Below the pieces are notes generated by a model, which saw only the letters and a program-made list of their open reading frames with translations, was not told where the DNA came from and did no database searches. This document shows, piece after piece, positions 1-11,571 of a stretch of 64,000 bases of DNA. This DNA is from Adineta ricciae (Eukaryota; Rotifera; Eurotatoria; Adinetida; Adinetidae): contig CAJNOJ010000078.1 in NCBI GenBank assembly GCA_905250025.1, forward strand, positions 186,001 to 250,000, written 5' to 3'. How positions within the stretch are numbered: the stretch's first letter is position 1; every line of letters begins with the position of its first letter. The translations under genes were made by a program, and so were the position numbers.

Positions 1-465
1 ATAGGAGTAGGAGTACTCGTCATAGAATGTATGAGAAGAAAAAAAGAAGAAGAAGGACGACGACTACTACTACTACTAGTAACATCAACATCATTGAGTC
101 TCGTGCGTCGTCGTCGGCGACAACGCGCACAACAATCCATGCGTTCGCACAAGCAACAGAGAGAAAGGGCGAGAAGAGGAGAGAAGAGAGAAGGGACAGA
201 GAGAAAATAGAGAAGAGTATTATTTAATAAATAATCGTCGATGCTGATTTCATTTTTTCTTCTTCGCCACACAAACGTCTTCGAACATACGTGAATGTCA
301 AAGATGATGTTCACTTGACTGGACAGACAAATAGTTAACATTTGACTTTTGCATTCCCATCAATTTCTCCATTCACATCTAGATCTTTCATTTTGTCGTC
401 GACAGAATTCTCATCTTTCTTATCGTATCACCGAGACTTGAGTCACTTGATAGAATTTCTATCTG
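1..465. other. low-complexity 5' flank of TRIO
   Basis: No gene is supported here. The first 230 bases are purine-rich and contain short GAA, ACT and GTC trinucleotide runs. The rest is AT-rich and leads to the TRIO start. An in-frame TAG at 451-453 precedes the ATG at 466, so the TRIO frame does not run back into this stretch without another intron. Confidence 0.5.
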
Positions 466-3400
466 ATGGAATTCTGGCGCAAATTAAAATTACGATGGGT
501 AATTATCATTCTTTACTAATCAATCCTAATCTGATAACCGTAGAATAAACATACACACAAACACACATAAAAACTAACTCGATTGAAGATTTCGTTTTTG
601 AAAACTAATCAGTTAACTGTCTCATTTCTTCGTCTCCTTTTTCTAATTTAGGATTCCAATGTGACAATCGTCTTAGACGATTATACTGCACGTAGTCCAC
701 AAGAATTAACTGTAAGCAAAGGGCAGCACGTACGAATAGTTCAAAGACAACTGTCACATGCACCGGATTGGTGTCTTATACGCGTCTTAAACGATCAACA
801 TCATCATCACCACCACAATCAATCGAGTCCGTCTTCACTCGCTGCGTCATCGACAACGATCACAAATGTGGTGCCGGACTTATCGTTACCTTCGAAATAT
901 AGCGAAGGACTCGTTCCTGCTGCGATTCTGAAACTGACCAAGGCCTCCTCGTCGAATCTTCAACTACCGCCACCATTAACTCTTCCAATAATTACCAATA
1001 AAAGTGAACAAGGTAATTTTATTTGTGTTTTCTCAGGCGGAATCTACAATTAGTTGGATCATTAGTTTTGCCTTTAATCAAATCTTCAATAGGATTATTC
1101 TACAACCAAACTACGAAGCTCTTTTGGGAATAAATAATTAACTGAAGTGAGAAGCGATCCGATGAGGGAGATCGAGTCTATCGTATTAAAACTTTCTTTC
1201 ACGTAAACTAACATATGAGAACACAATATGTCTGCGACATCGATACCGTGATGAAAAATTCCTTTTCTGTCTAGCTGCAAATTCTCGTTGCAGCAAGTTG
1301 AACGAATTGGCCTGCTTTGAAATCCATTGCTCCAAACTTTCCATGTTCACATTTTTATTTCAGAACTGAAATGATAGCGTTATTAGATGGTGAAATTAAC
1401 TGTATTTATTTCCTATTATTGCAATGATTAGATGTTGACGAGCGTAGTTAACTTTTCAGAAATGATCCTAGACGACAGTTTTTCTCGTCGAATAGCATGT
1501 TCGGCAAATGTTCTGGGATAGAGCGCAAGAAAAAAAACCGACTTCGCTTGCATCAACTCTATAATCAATATACTGTTTATATTCCGGTAGATTTCATCAG
1601 AGGTTAAATGTAACATAATGATTATCATTGTGTAGAAAATCCAATTGATGGAAGACTGTCTCCAGCGATTAAATCTTCGCTGGTAGACTAGCTTTATTAG
1701 ACAATTTCCATGCTTCTCTCCATGCAGAAGATGAATTGATTCGCGATGACTGTCTATCTATATCGTCCAATAATCATTGAATTATTTCAATAGAATTACA
1801 CTTTATCGTATGATTAATGATACTTGGACGTTGTTCTAGTTTAACTGAAGAATCGGAGAAAAATTTTGTCTGAAAACTAGTTGAAGACAACAAGGAGGGA
1901 CACATTTCTTTCGATAATCGAAGACATCGACGGATATCGAGTCGATGATGACGATAAGTGCGAGTAGTTTGTGTTGTTCCGTTTCCTGTCAATAAAAATT
2001 TCCACTTTTATCGGTGACGAAGTTGTTTTTTTTTCTTCTTCTGTTTGAAAAGTGAAAGCGAGATTTAGCGATTAAATATGCTCCGAAATTGATTCATTTA
2101 TAATTCATGAGTTGCTTTCGCCGGTTTAATACTAATAAGACAAAGTCTGTCCCTTTTTTTTTTCTGTGCATAAATATCCAGGCCTTCGAGAGGGAATTCG
2201 ATATTTCATTGTGCATTCAGAGCGAATCTATACGAGGCGAAGGTTATGTCGACTTGTGCCTTTTACAAATGGATCAAATCTCGAGATTCGTCCGATATTA
2301 GTAAAACAGAATACACGAGTAATTCTTATCTACATTCTTTATTTAGATGAACTTTCCAGTAAAATCGATGAATCCCAATGTCGTTCACCTCCGTCAACGT
2401 TTCAACTCAACAAACGAAAATCTAGTTTCCGGTTAGTCGATTTCATCATTTTCTAGTCATGATCTCTTCGCTATTGTAGAAGAATTCTCAAAAATCCCGT
2501 TCGACGTCTGAGCTTGAAAGATAATAGTATCATCAAAGATGCGAAAGTCACCAGTCCTACAGACTTAATCGCTAGCGCAAACACAATTTCGCCGGAAGAT
2601 AATCATCACACAGATCCTGTGCATAAACGACCACCGTTGGCTTTCAATTCAGCAAATTCCAGAAAATTGAAAGTATATATACAAAATGCGAGCTAAATAC
2701 ACACATAACTGCTTGTCTTTGTTTGTTGTTCAAGGCATTTACGTTCGCAGATACAGCAGATTTGACGTCATATCCTGATGGAACGGTATGTTATCTTTTC
2801 TATTTTCAATGAGACTATTTCCGAATGTGAAGACGAAGTTTGCAATTAGTTTTTGTCGACAAAAGAAAACGAGAAATGTTTCTCCATGCATTGACTTTCA
2901 TTAGCATAGAAATAACACTTCGCTTTTTTCATTTCTTCTATCTATTATATAATCTTCTGCGCTAGATATACACATATAACTATATATATAATACATGAAC
3001 ATAGAACGAGAACAAAAATAGGATAACAGTAATGTAATGCGTATGTATAGATCTGTTACGTCGTCATCATTCTCATCATATTCTTTCGTATGACTCCTAA
3101 CTACTGTCCTCATCTTATCGATAAATATATACGCATTCTTTGTGCAGTACTTTCATCCCAATGATCATTTCTGTACATTGAATATAACTTTTCAAACATG
3201 CCTGGCCTTCCATGGACAAAAAAGAACCGTTTCGTGTCGTCGAAAAAACAGAGTAGTCAAGATAATGTAAGTTTTTGCCTCTCTCTCTCTCTCTGCTCTT
3301 TTTCTTGTTACAAATGAAAACTCGACGGGTGGTTTTCTCTATATAAATACAACATCGATATACATATACAATGTTGCATTGGCATCTTTTTTTTACTCGA

Positions 3401-6400
3401 TTTTCTCTTAGAATCCTTTGAGTAAATCAATTGATAACGATGGCCTCACTGGTTTCTACAAAATGACAGATTCATCATCATCATCCAACGCTGCACCAAT
3501 CATTTCGCCAGTAGATAACGTAGAAACTGCTTGCATTGAAATCCCACTATCTCTTGATATACAATCACAACTTAAATTAACAAATGGTGGAGATTCACTT
3601 TCTCCACCAGCTGTAAGTAATCAGATTTACTCTAGTACGCTGTCACATTGTCTATTCGTCTGAAGATCAGGTGACGTCAAAGAAAAATAGCAACATCAAA
3701 CCTCAGACCTCGACTATGATTAGTAGTGCGAGTAACAACAAGAGAGGAAGTTGCCCTTTACTGTTTCTTCTTCGGTTTTATTTCTATGTATAATATAGTG
3801 CTAAACAATGCTTGCCGTTATCTCGACACATCCATTACATACTTATGTAAAGAAGGCAACAGCAGGATAGTGTCGTTAATCAGAAGCAAAAATAGAACTC
3901 TCTTAGTATATGTTTGTATGTCATCAATGTTCAAATATAAACATACACATTTTTTTTTCGGGGTTCATTAATCATAGTCTTGGAAAGAACATAAAAATGA
4001 AGAGAGTCAAGATAATGACACAATTGCTTAGATCGGGCTGAAGAAATAACAACATATTGTCGTTCAGTGTGCGAACGAGCATTTCTTTCGTCATCTAATT
4101 GCTTTGCTTGTTGCTGATACTTCATTAGCTGGCAACGAGCGAATGCATACACACGCGCAAGCAACTCTGTATATATATATGTGTGTATATATATATACAC
4201 TAGAATATATATGTGTAAGCGGAAAGCAGTATAGAAACGAGAACGAGCGCGTTCGTTTCGGAATAATCGCTGTAATACTATTAGACGAGCGAACGAGGCT
4301 AAACAACACAGAACAAGACGATGGTGCTTGTATTTTCCTTCTCTTTCCTTTCTTGAGTTTTTTTGCATTTCTCGTTTCCTTACTGTCTAATGTCTACTGT
4401 CGACGTCTTTTGTGACATTTTTGTTTAATGGAAAGACAACGACGAGAATTGTGCTAACACTAACAACATCTTTTAGTAATCCGACGTGCACTTTATTCCT
4501 GAGCATCTGTCTTTCAGCTCATCAGAAACCTATTAGATAGAAAAAGTCAGTACGGAGATCAACACCGTTGTTAGGAAATTGGTCAATACACTTGCTCTGG
4601 ACTCTTCGTCCAGAAGCACTAGTGGAGACCTTTCAGCACGTTTACGAAAAGTACGCACAGCACCATTAGCATCAATTAGTCCAATTGACGATAATTCAGT
4701 CATCGCACGACTTGTTCAACACGTTGTAAGCAGATCATTTTTCTTTTTCTTTTTCAAAAGAGCAAATCTTATTAGCGTGAACGAAATGACATCTTTGCGT
4801 GCTATAATGTTTCTTTTTTTGTATCTTTAGGCACCAATCAATGTTGTTTCTGCCCTTTCAGCAAGTGATTTTCATATCCCAGCTGCCTTGTCAATAGAAA
4901 CACCACCTGCCGAGGAAATTTCCTCTATGAAGATGCCCTCAACGTCGACGATAACTGTGATTTCGAATGATAGTCAAAGTGAACCAACAGATGAAATATC
5001 CTACAATGACGCCGATCAAACGACTCTATCATCGTTTGCAACCATTGACGAGCCCATCGATGATAGAACCAAATACGGCGAAAAAAGAAGGTAAGAGCAT
5101 CGAGTGAAACTCTGTTTCGGAATATTTTTTCTGACAAACAACTTTCTCTCAGGCATAATATCGTCGAATTGATTGAAACGGAAAAGGAATATGTGAAAGA
5201 TCTAGCCTTAATTGTGGAAGTAAGATTGACATCGTTTCACGTCCATCAGAGAGATTCATTATTATTCATAGGGATATATGAACATTCTCGAAAATGATAA
5301 AGAAATCAAAAAGCCAACGGGATTGTGTGGCCGGGAGCGCGTTGTTTTCGGTAATGTGCAAAGAATCTATGAGTTTCATCGCGAGTAAGTTAATTGATTT
5401 TCTCGATATCTGAATTATGACCTCTTTTCTTTCAGTACATTTCTTCCTCAGCTTGAACAATGCATTGAAAGCCCGAATATTCTCGGTCGATTATTCACCG
5501 TGAGTATCCTTCTATAAAACTCGTATCGATTGTCAATCTGCTTTCTTCTAGACAAATCGATTCAGTCCATATGTTCGCTACTGTGAAAATAAACCACGTT
5601 CGGAATACATCGTTTCCGAATATCACGATTATTTCGAAGTAAGTCGTTTTTGTAATGAGTAACGTTTATATTTGGATAGAAAACATCGTCAGAGAACGAT
5701 TCCCTCGAGACAATTGAAACGCATCTGGTCGAAGTAAATGAAAGAGAAAACGACGAGAAATGTTCTAATGATGAATAGTTATTTGCGTTAAGAAAACGGA
5801 TAAGAATAGCAGAAAAGTCAAAGTCATGATCGTTCGTCGCTGTCTTCCTTTCTTTTATTTTTGTTCAACTAGAAAAAAAAATTTCCGCCCGAGACAGCAA
5901 AAACAATTTTCAGAAGATTAATTATTCTCTTCAAAAACACAAGCTCTTTCCTTTTTCCGGAAGAAAATTTATGACTTATATTGAATAGAAATAAGCACGA
6001 ACAGACTCAATCTAGGCCCCGAATGATTAAAATTATTCTTAGGACGGCAATAAATGAATCCGAATGTGTTGATCAAATTTTACTTGAGGGGAAATCAGTG
6101 CCTAGCAGGTCTTATTGACTCGAGATCACTGTTCGAAAGATATTTCTCAGCGAGTATATGTGACCCAGCATGAATGTCTTGATAATCAACAACACATGTG
6201 ATGTTTAGAAACTTGTTTATGATTAGAAGAAGATACTCTCAATCTAACACGATTTGCCTTCACAATAAATAGATAATGATGATGATAATTGCCTGTGAGG
6301 CTAATTCGATCAATTGAATTATCGTTTTCTAGGAAATTCGTAAGAAACTCGGTCAAAAACTACTTGTCTCAGATTTATTGATTAAACCTGTTCAACGTAT

Positions 6401-8363
6401 CATGCGCTATCAATTATTATTAAAAGAAATTCTCAAGTCCACTGAGCGTATGGGTGACGAGCCACGTGCGATACGTAGCGCGTTACAAGTCATGATCGAA
6501 GTTCCACAGCAGGCAAACGATATGATGAATGTCGGTCGAATAAAAGACTTGTCAACGAATGTGCATCAATTAGGTGAACTTAAATTACAAGATATGTTGT
6601 TGGTGAGTGAACCGGTAACACCGAAAGATACGAAAGATGCGGAGAAGAAACTGAAAGAACGACGAGTATTTCTCTTTCAACAATCAATGATATTTTGTGA
6701 TGAAATACCTGCGAAAGATAAATATTCGAGTCCAAATTATATTTACAAATACGAACTCAAAGTAAAACTCAAACAAATCAATTGATAATAATCACTAACC
6801 AAGTTTTTTTTTTCGCTTTAGATCAACAAATTGCAGCACAAAGAGTTCAAACGTAATAAGGAACTATGTCAATTTACATTAGTAGAAGTCGATGCGGGAA
6901 ATATTCGTCGAGTTATTTGTCAATGTAAAGATGATGAACAATACGAACTATGGGTTACTAATGTAAATAAGGTGCTTCAACGTCAGATGGATCTTATCAT
7001 AGGTATGTTCCAACAAGTACTTCTCTTTTATTAAGTTGATCCAAAACGGTCGATCCAATGAGAAAGCGTATGCACGCCTGAAAACTAATCTATCATACAT
7101 TTGTGCTTATTATTTTCTCATCTGACTAAGTTCTATTAGACAGAAATTAATGTTTGTTTTCTTCTTTCTAGCTCTAACTAATCCAACAGCTGCTCTACAA
7201 AAAGAGTAAGTATCCGGATAATGTATATATCGAATCCGTATGTTGTTCTCTTCTCTTCCACTAGTCCTCGTTCTAAATAAACTATATATTTATAAGCCAA
7301 AAACTATGTAAATAGACAAAAAAAGACACATCGAGCAGGAAAATTTGTAAGGATCTTCACCGAAAGCTGACTTTCGTTTGCTCTTTTTTTTGTATTTATG
7401 ATATCATATATGAATTTATTGCATCATTATTTTACTCTCCCAAGCTTATTGATCTGTTTTTCGCATGCAGTGACGTTCAAGCAACCTACCTGTTTGAATT
7501 AGTTCTTTTATTCTCTATGTTTGTATGCTATATGTTCTCACATATCAATCTTAGGTTATTAACATGGGAAATACCTGAATGGAGACAATCAGGTCGTCGA
7601 CATTTTTCATCGAATAACGCTGCTGTTATTCTATCATCACATTCGAACATGTGAAATGCAGATAGTTTTCCATTTAAAAAAAAAGCAAGGATAAGAGACA
7701 GCTTGTGTGTGTATGTGAAGCTTTGATATGCGCTGCTCAATTATTTTAATCACTTAATAAGAAACGAACTAACTTGGAGTTTTTCCGGAACGGACTATTG
7801 ATGTTGATGATTTCTTTTCTAGGCAAGATTCGTCCACGTTATCGTTTACATCATCGTCCAGAAATCAAATCAAGAAGGCCATGTCTGATCGGTCCAGTAC
7901 ATTTTCGGAAATGTCGATTACATCTACTGCAAATAAACCAGCTGAAATTCCTCAGAAGAAAACATCTCTATCGTTTAATTTATTCGATTCAATTCTATCA
8001 CGTACAACAACAAAACCGCAATCAATTCGTGCCACTAAGAAGAAGTCGCCGACGTATTTATCGTCATCATCCTGTCCTCAGACATCTATGGAGATACCCG
8101 AACAAGTTCGATGTCTATGTAATTACAATGCTATTAAAGATGATGAAATCTGTGTACATAAAGGAGATTATGTTCAAATTTTAACTACTAGTCAAGATAA
8201 TCGTTGGTTCGTTCGTCATCGTATACATCGAACGACTTCGAGTATCCAAGGTTGGGTACCGGGCTTTGTTCTTGGACGTCAGAATTCGAATACAAGTACA
8301 AATCTATCTGCATCAACATTGCCAAGTTCATCTCGTTCGGCGAATAGTCTTAATCAAGTCTGA
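466..8363 (+). CDS. TRIO: TRIO/Kalirin/UNC-73-type RhoGEF, short form (SH3-DH-PH-SH3)
   Basis: Guanine nucleotide exchange factor for Rho-family GTPases, acting at the membrane and cytoskeleton. A first exon at 466-498 (MEFWRKLKLRW) splices in phase 0 to 652, which opens an SH3 domain (VLDDYTARSPQELTVSKGQ). A long Ser/Thr/Pro-rich linker follows, with KNPVRRLS as in the TRIO linker. The DH domain spans exons from 5154 to about 6560 (ELIETEKEYVKDL, VVFGNVQRIYEFHRD, LLIKPVQRIMRYQLLLKE). The PH domain runs to about 7000. A last SH3 (NYNAIKDDEICVHKGDYVQI, GWVPGFVLG) starts in the exon at 7823. DH, PH and final SH3 match the second GEF unit of TRIO closely. Spectrin repeats, the first GEF unit and the kinase are absent, as in GEF2-only or UNC-73 short forms. 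Exon borders in the linker (1012-4730) are uncertain: I could not reconcile the phase near 3147-3267. Confidence 0.88.
1095..1992 (-). other. antisense coding-like segments inside a TRIO intron
   Basis: Several minus-strand open stretches with protein-like composition lie one after another (about 1992-1690, 1628-1428 and 1370-1095). They sit inside the large intron between the first SH3 exon and the linker exon at 2182. I could not chain them into one continuous reading frame with clear splice sites. The piece around 1280-1095 (GIFHHGIDVADILCSHMLVY) faintly recalls the middle of a DH domain, but that is only an impression. This could be a nested gene, a decayed copy or chance. Confidence 0.2.
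4168..4213. repeat. TA/TG dinucleotide tract
   Basis: Alternating TATA and TGTG tract, partly self-complementary, in a TRIO intron. It gives rise to short meaningless reading frames on both strands. Confidence 0.7.
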
Positions 8364-8925
8364 GTTGAACAGGAAGGTCTCTATCGATGTGTTCACGTAA
8401 TGAGGATACGAATCTTTGTGTTTGAGCAGCAATCAAGTCTCGTTTTTCAATTGATTTTTTCCTGTGTATATCATCTTTTTTGTCAATTTGCAAACAAAAA
8501 AAAACAACGATGTATATGGATGTCATTGTGTGGTTTTCTTTTCTTCTACTTCTTCTTCTTTTCTTCATTGCTCCGTACTCTCTATCACAGCTCATACAAA
8601 TCTGTTGTTTGATTTCTCTGTTATTTTTGTTCCGACTAAATAATTTCAATGATGATCGATTAAAATATAAGATTGAATGAAAAGATAATCCGACGGCCTT
8701 GACATCTAGGCAGAGATGACTGATATCGATGTAATCGTTCTTCATTCAAATATTCGTTTTTCTTCTTCTCGGCTTTCGATATCCACGTATGTGTATATTT
8801 TCATCCACGTCATCATGCCGTTACCTCGATCGAATCACCAAATAAAAATCGTTCGTACCGATGATGTATTTATTCAGAAAAAAAAAGAAACAACACTAGA
8901 CATCAAAGTGTATTTGTGATTGTTC
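8364..8925. other. TRIO 3' UTR and SOD upstream region
   Basis: T- and A-rich sequence after the TRIO stop at 8361-8363. A run of short reading frames on both strands is explained by poly-T and TTC tracts. I see no gene. The superoxide dismutase promoter should lie at the right end. Confidence 0.4.
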
Positions 8926-9771
8926 ATGATGATTTCTGCTGCCATTGTTTTTCTCATTACCTTCGCCGGTGTTTATTCACAAACGACTCTTACTCTTCCA
9001 CCATTACCATACGCATACAATGCACTCGAACCTGTTCTTTCCGAGAAATTGATGCATTTGCATCATGACAAACATTTTTTTGCTTATACCAACAAAACCA
9101 ACATGGTGCTTAGACTTATGTGCAATGAAACCAAAAACGGTGATAAATTAAAGGAAATCGGAAATCTTCCAATCGAAATTATTCTTACACGATTAGGTGA
9201 ATTACCTGAAACTTATGGTCTTTCCTTACGACACAATGGTGGTGGTTATATCAATCACAAGTTATTTTTTTCGCTATTGAAAGCACCAACTGCCACAGCT
9301 GCAGAAAACAAACCAACAGGAGTGTTTCTTGAAGCTTTAGAAAAAAGTTTCGGTTCCTTCGATAAATTCCGTGAATTATTCTCGGCTGCATCAGTTAACC
9401 TCTTCGGTTCCGGTTGGGTCTGGCTCTACATCGATGCACGTACAAAGACACTCGTCTTGAACTTTACCGCCAACCAAGATAATCCGTAAGTTACATTCTC
9501 TTCTAACCAATAAGCTCAATTATTTCTTTCTAGAATCATGTTCGACAAGAACCATTTCGTCATCATGGGAATTGATCTCTGGGAACATGGTTCGTACTTT
9601 TATTGTTAATTGATAATGATTGATCTCTTGTCTGTTATCTTTGTTGTAGCTTATTATCCAGTTTACGAAAACCGTCGGGCTGAATACGTCGAAAACTTCT
9701 GGCGTCTTGTCAACTGGCCTGTAGTTAGCCAACGTTACATCGAAAGTCAATCGAAACGAAGTGATTTATAG
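8926..9771 (+). CDS. secreted Mn/Fe superoxide dismutase
   Basis: Converts superoxide to oxygen and hydrogen peroxide, apparently outside the cell or in the secretory path. Three exons (8926-9485, 9534-9589, 9650-9771) sum to 245 residues. ATG 8926 opens a hydrophobic signal peptide (MMISAAIVFLITFAGVYS) instead of a mitochondrial presequence. The mature part has the metal ligands: His in HLHHDKHF, His in INHKLFF, Asp and His in GIDLWEHAYY. The second-sphere Tyr (KHFFAY) and the Gln of TANQDNP are also present. The usual GGHxNHxxFW reads GGGYINHKLFF, so the second-shell Trp is Phe. FGSGWVWL and TANQDNP look more like bacterial MnSOD than mitochondrial SOD2. Two AATAAA signals lie at 9850-9861. 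The GH32 gene ends 111 bp away on the other strand. Confidence 0.93.
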
Positions 9772-9849
9772 ATGAAGAAACGTCGCTATTGATCACATTT
9801 TTTAGCTTTAGTTTTTGAGAGATAGTCATCTCAGTTGAGGTTTTCTTTA

Positions 9850-9861
9850 AATAAAAATAAA
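9850..9861 (+). terminator. poly(A) signals of the SOD gene
   Basis: Two overlapping-style AATAAA hexamers (9850-9855, 9856-9861) about 80 bases past the SOD stop codon and 22 bases short of the end of the convergent GH32 gene. Confidence 0.6.
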
Positions 9862-9882
9862 CTTTAAAAAAGACAAAGTTTT

Positions 9883-11571
9883 TCAAAGAGAGAAAAGCAT
9901 CAGTTCAAGATAGTTAATGAATATTTCATGACCATCAACGGTTATTTCAATTTGATAACCAGAATCTTTCGGGAAGATTAACGAGGTCATGGTATATTTT
10001 CCTTCGTTGACAAATAGTTCTATTGAGCAGCGATCGATGATCAGTTGTAATTGAAGTCTCCCGGTGATTAATGTCTCTCGGTCTAGATTCATGTTGAACT
10101 GAACAGGATAAGATGAGTGGAAATCAGTAAGCCCGGAACGTGTTCGATCGAGTTCAATTTGATTTTTTTCGCCAATATAACTGACTTGTGTATATTCGCT
10201 TTTATTGGAGTTCTCGCGAAATTTCAGATGAATAGTTGTTGCTTTTGTAATTTTATGCAATTCGATGTTGAACATGTAAACGTCGCGAGACATATTGAGA
10301 ACCATATTCGAGAGTTTTTCATGATGATAGGTAATTAATCGTTTCGAATAACGAGTGAGTTCTTGAACGGGTGTCTGTCGCAGATGATATTTGTTGGTGT
10401 ATGAATTAAGATCAAGTTGTAACTGACGTGGGATTGTCATTTGCCCTCGCCATAACGGCGCTGTTGGTAAATTGTTCGCATATTGCCAATTGCTCATCCA
10501 AGAGATCAGTATTTGTCGTCTATCGTATCCTGGAATATTGTGAAAGGTAATCCCGGCGTAAAAATCAGGCCCGTAATCAAGCCAGTTAATAGTTTCAGGT
10601 GGCTGGATGTTGTGAAATTCATTTCCATCAAATGTGCCAATGAAATATTGCATACCTGAACCACCGGCTGGTGCATTGCGTTGTACTGATACTAGCAACA
10701 CCCATAGACTAGTGCGATTTTTCAAAGTTCTTTGAGGAAATTCGATCAAATCAGGACATTCCCACGTACCACCATGTGAACCATCAGTAAGCCCAAACTG
10801 AGACACGAGTGACCAATGAATAAGATCCGACGATCTGTAGAACTGAACATGATCACCACCTGTCAGCACAAGAATCCAAGAAGAAGTTCGAATGTGATAG
10901 AAAACTTTAGGATCACGAAATGGACGGCGAACTATTTGATCACTGAGTCTGTCCGCAGTGGAAACATTGTTATACATGGGAATGATTGGATTCGATGAAT
11001 ACTTTGTCCACGTACGTCCTAAACAATAGAATGTTTGAGATTCAATCACGATAAGTGCTCTTACCTCGATCAAGACTGTATGCCATATGTTGTTCTTGCC
11101 ATCGTTGCTTTTGCCATGTATATATCGCGATCATTGGATGTGTGCTCATATTTTTTTGAAAACCCGTAGTATTTTTCCAATCAATTACAACTGAACCTGA
11201 CCAAATACCAACGATATCATCCTCCGGTTCGATAGCGATCGGCAATTCTGTCCATGCAATTAAATCTTCACTAACTGAATGGCCCCAGTGCATATTCACT
11301 GACGTAGGTGTATGCGGATTATGTTGGTAGAACAAATGCCATTCGCCGTCGTAGAAAACAAGTCCGTTTGGATCATTGATCCAGTTTTTACTCGGAGAAA
11401 AATGAACTAATGGACGATGTTGATGTGAAGGTACTCGATTAGTTAACTACAATGCATACAAAATGAAAGAATTTCCTACAAAACTCATCTTACAGTTTTA
11501 AGATCATTCGAAGATGATGGTTTGATTGTACTAAATGATGATAGACGTACATGTATGATCGATACTTTCAT
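9883..11571 (-). CDS. glycoside hydrolase family 32 (invertase/inulinase/levanase type)
   Basis: Hydrolyses beta-fructosyl bonds, as in sucrose, inulin or levan. Three exons (11571-11494, 11446-11065, 11018-9883; introns 47 and 46 bp) give 531 residues. All three catalytic boxes of the family are present. The nucleophile Asp is in NWINDPNG, the transition-state Asp in PFRDP (family RDP), and the acid/base Glu in GTWECPDL. A beta-sandwich tail follows the five-bladed propeller, as usual for GH32. No signal peptide is seen from ATG 11571. A hydrophobic frame upstream (about 11686-11600, IVKIVLLCMTVFIL) may be a missed signal-anchor exon, but I could not join it in phase. GH32 is rare in animals, and transfer from bacteria or fungi is the usual explanation. 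The gene has standard host-like short introns. Confidence 0.92.

Noticed and set aside
27-548. Short plus-strand frames left of TRIO
   Set aside because: Low-complexity Lys/Arg/Thr or Ser/Phe composition; the true first TRIO exon lies in another frame at 466-498.
4091-4415. Overlapping frames on both strands near 4100-4400
   Set aside because: They run through a TA/TG dinucleotide tract in a TRIO intron and have no protein-like composition.
8350-8745. Minus-strand frame of 131 codons
   Set aside because: Antisense to the TRIO 3' end and UTR; composition follows poly-A/T tracts.
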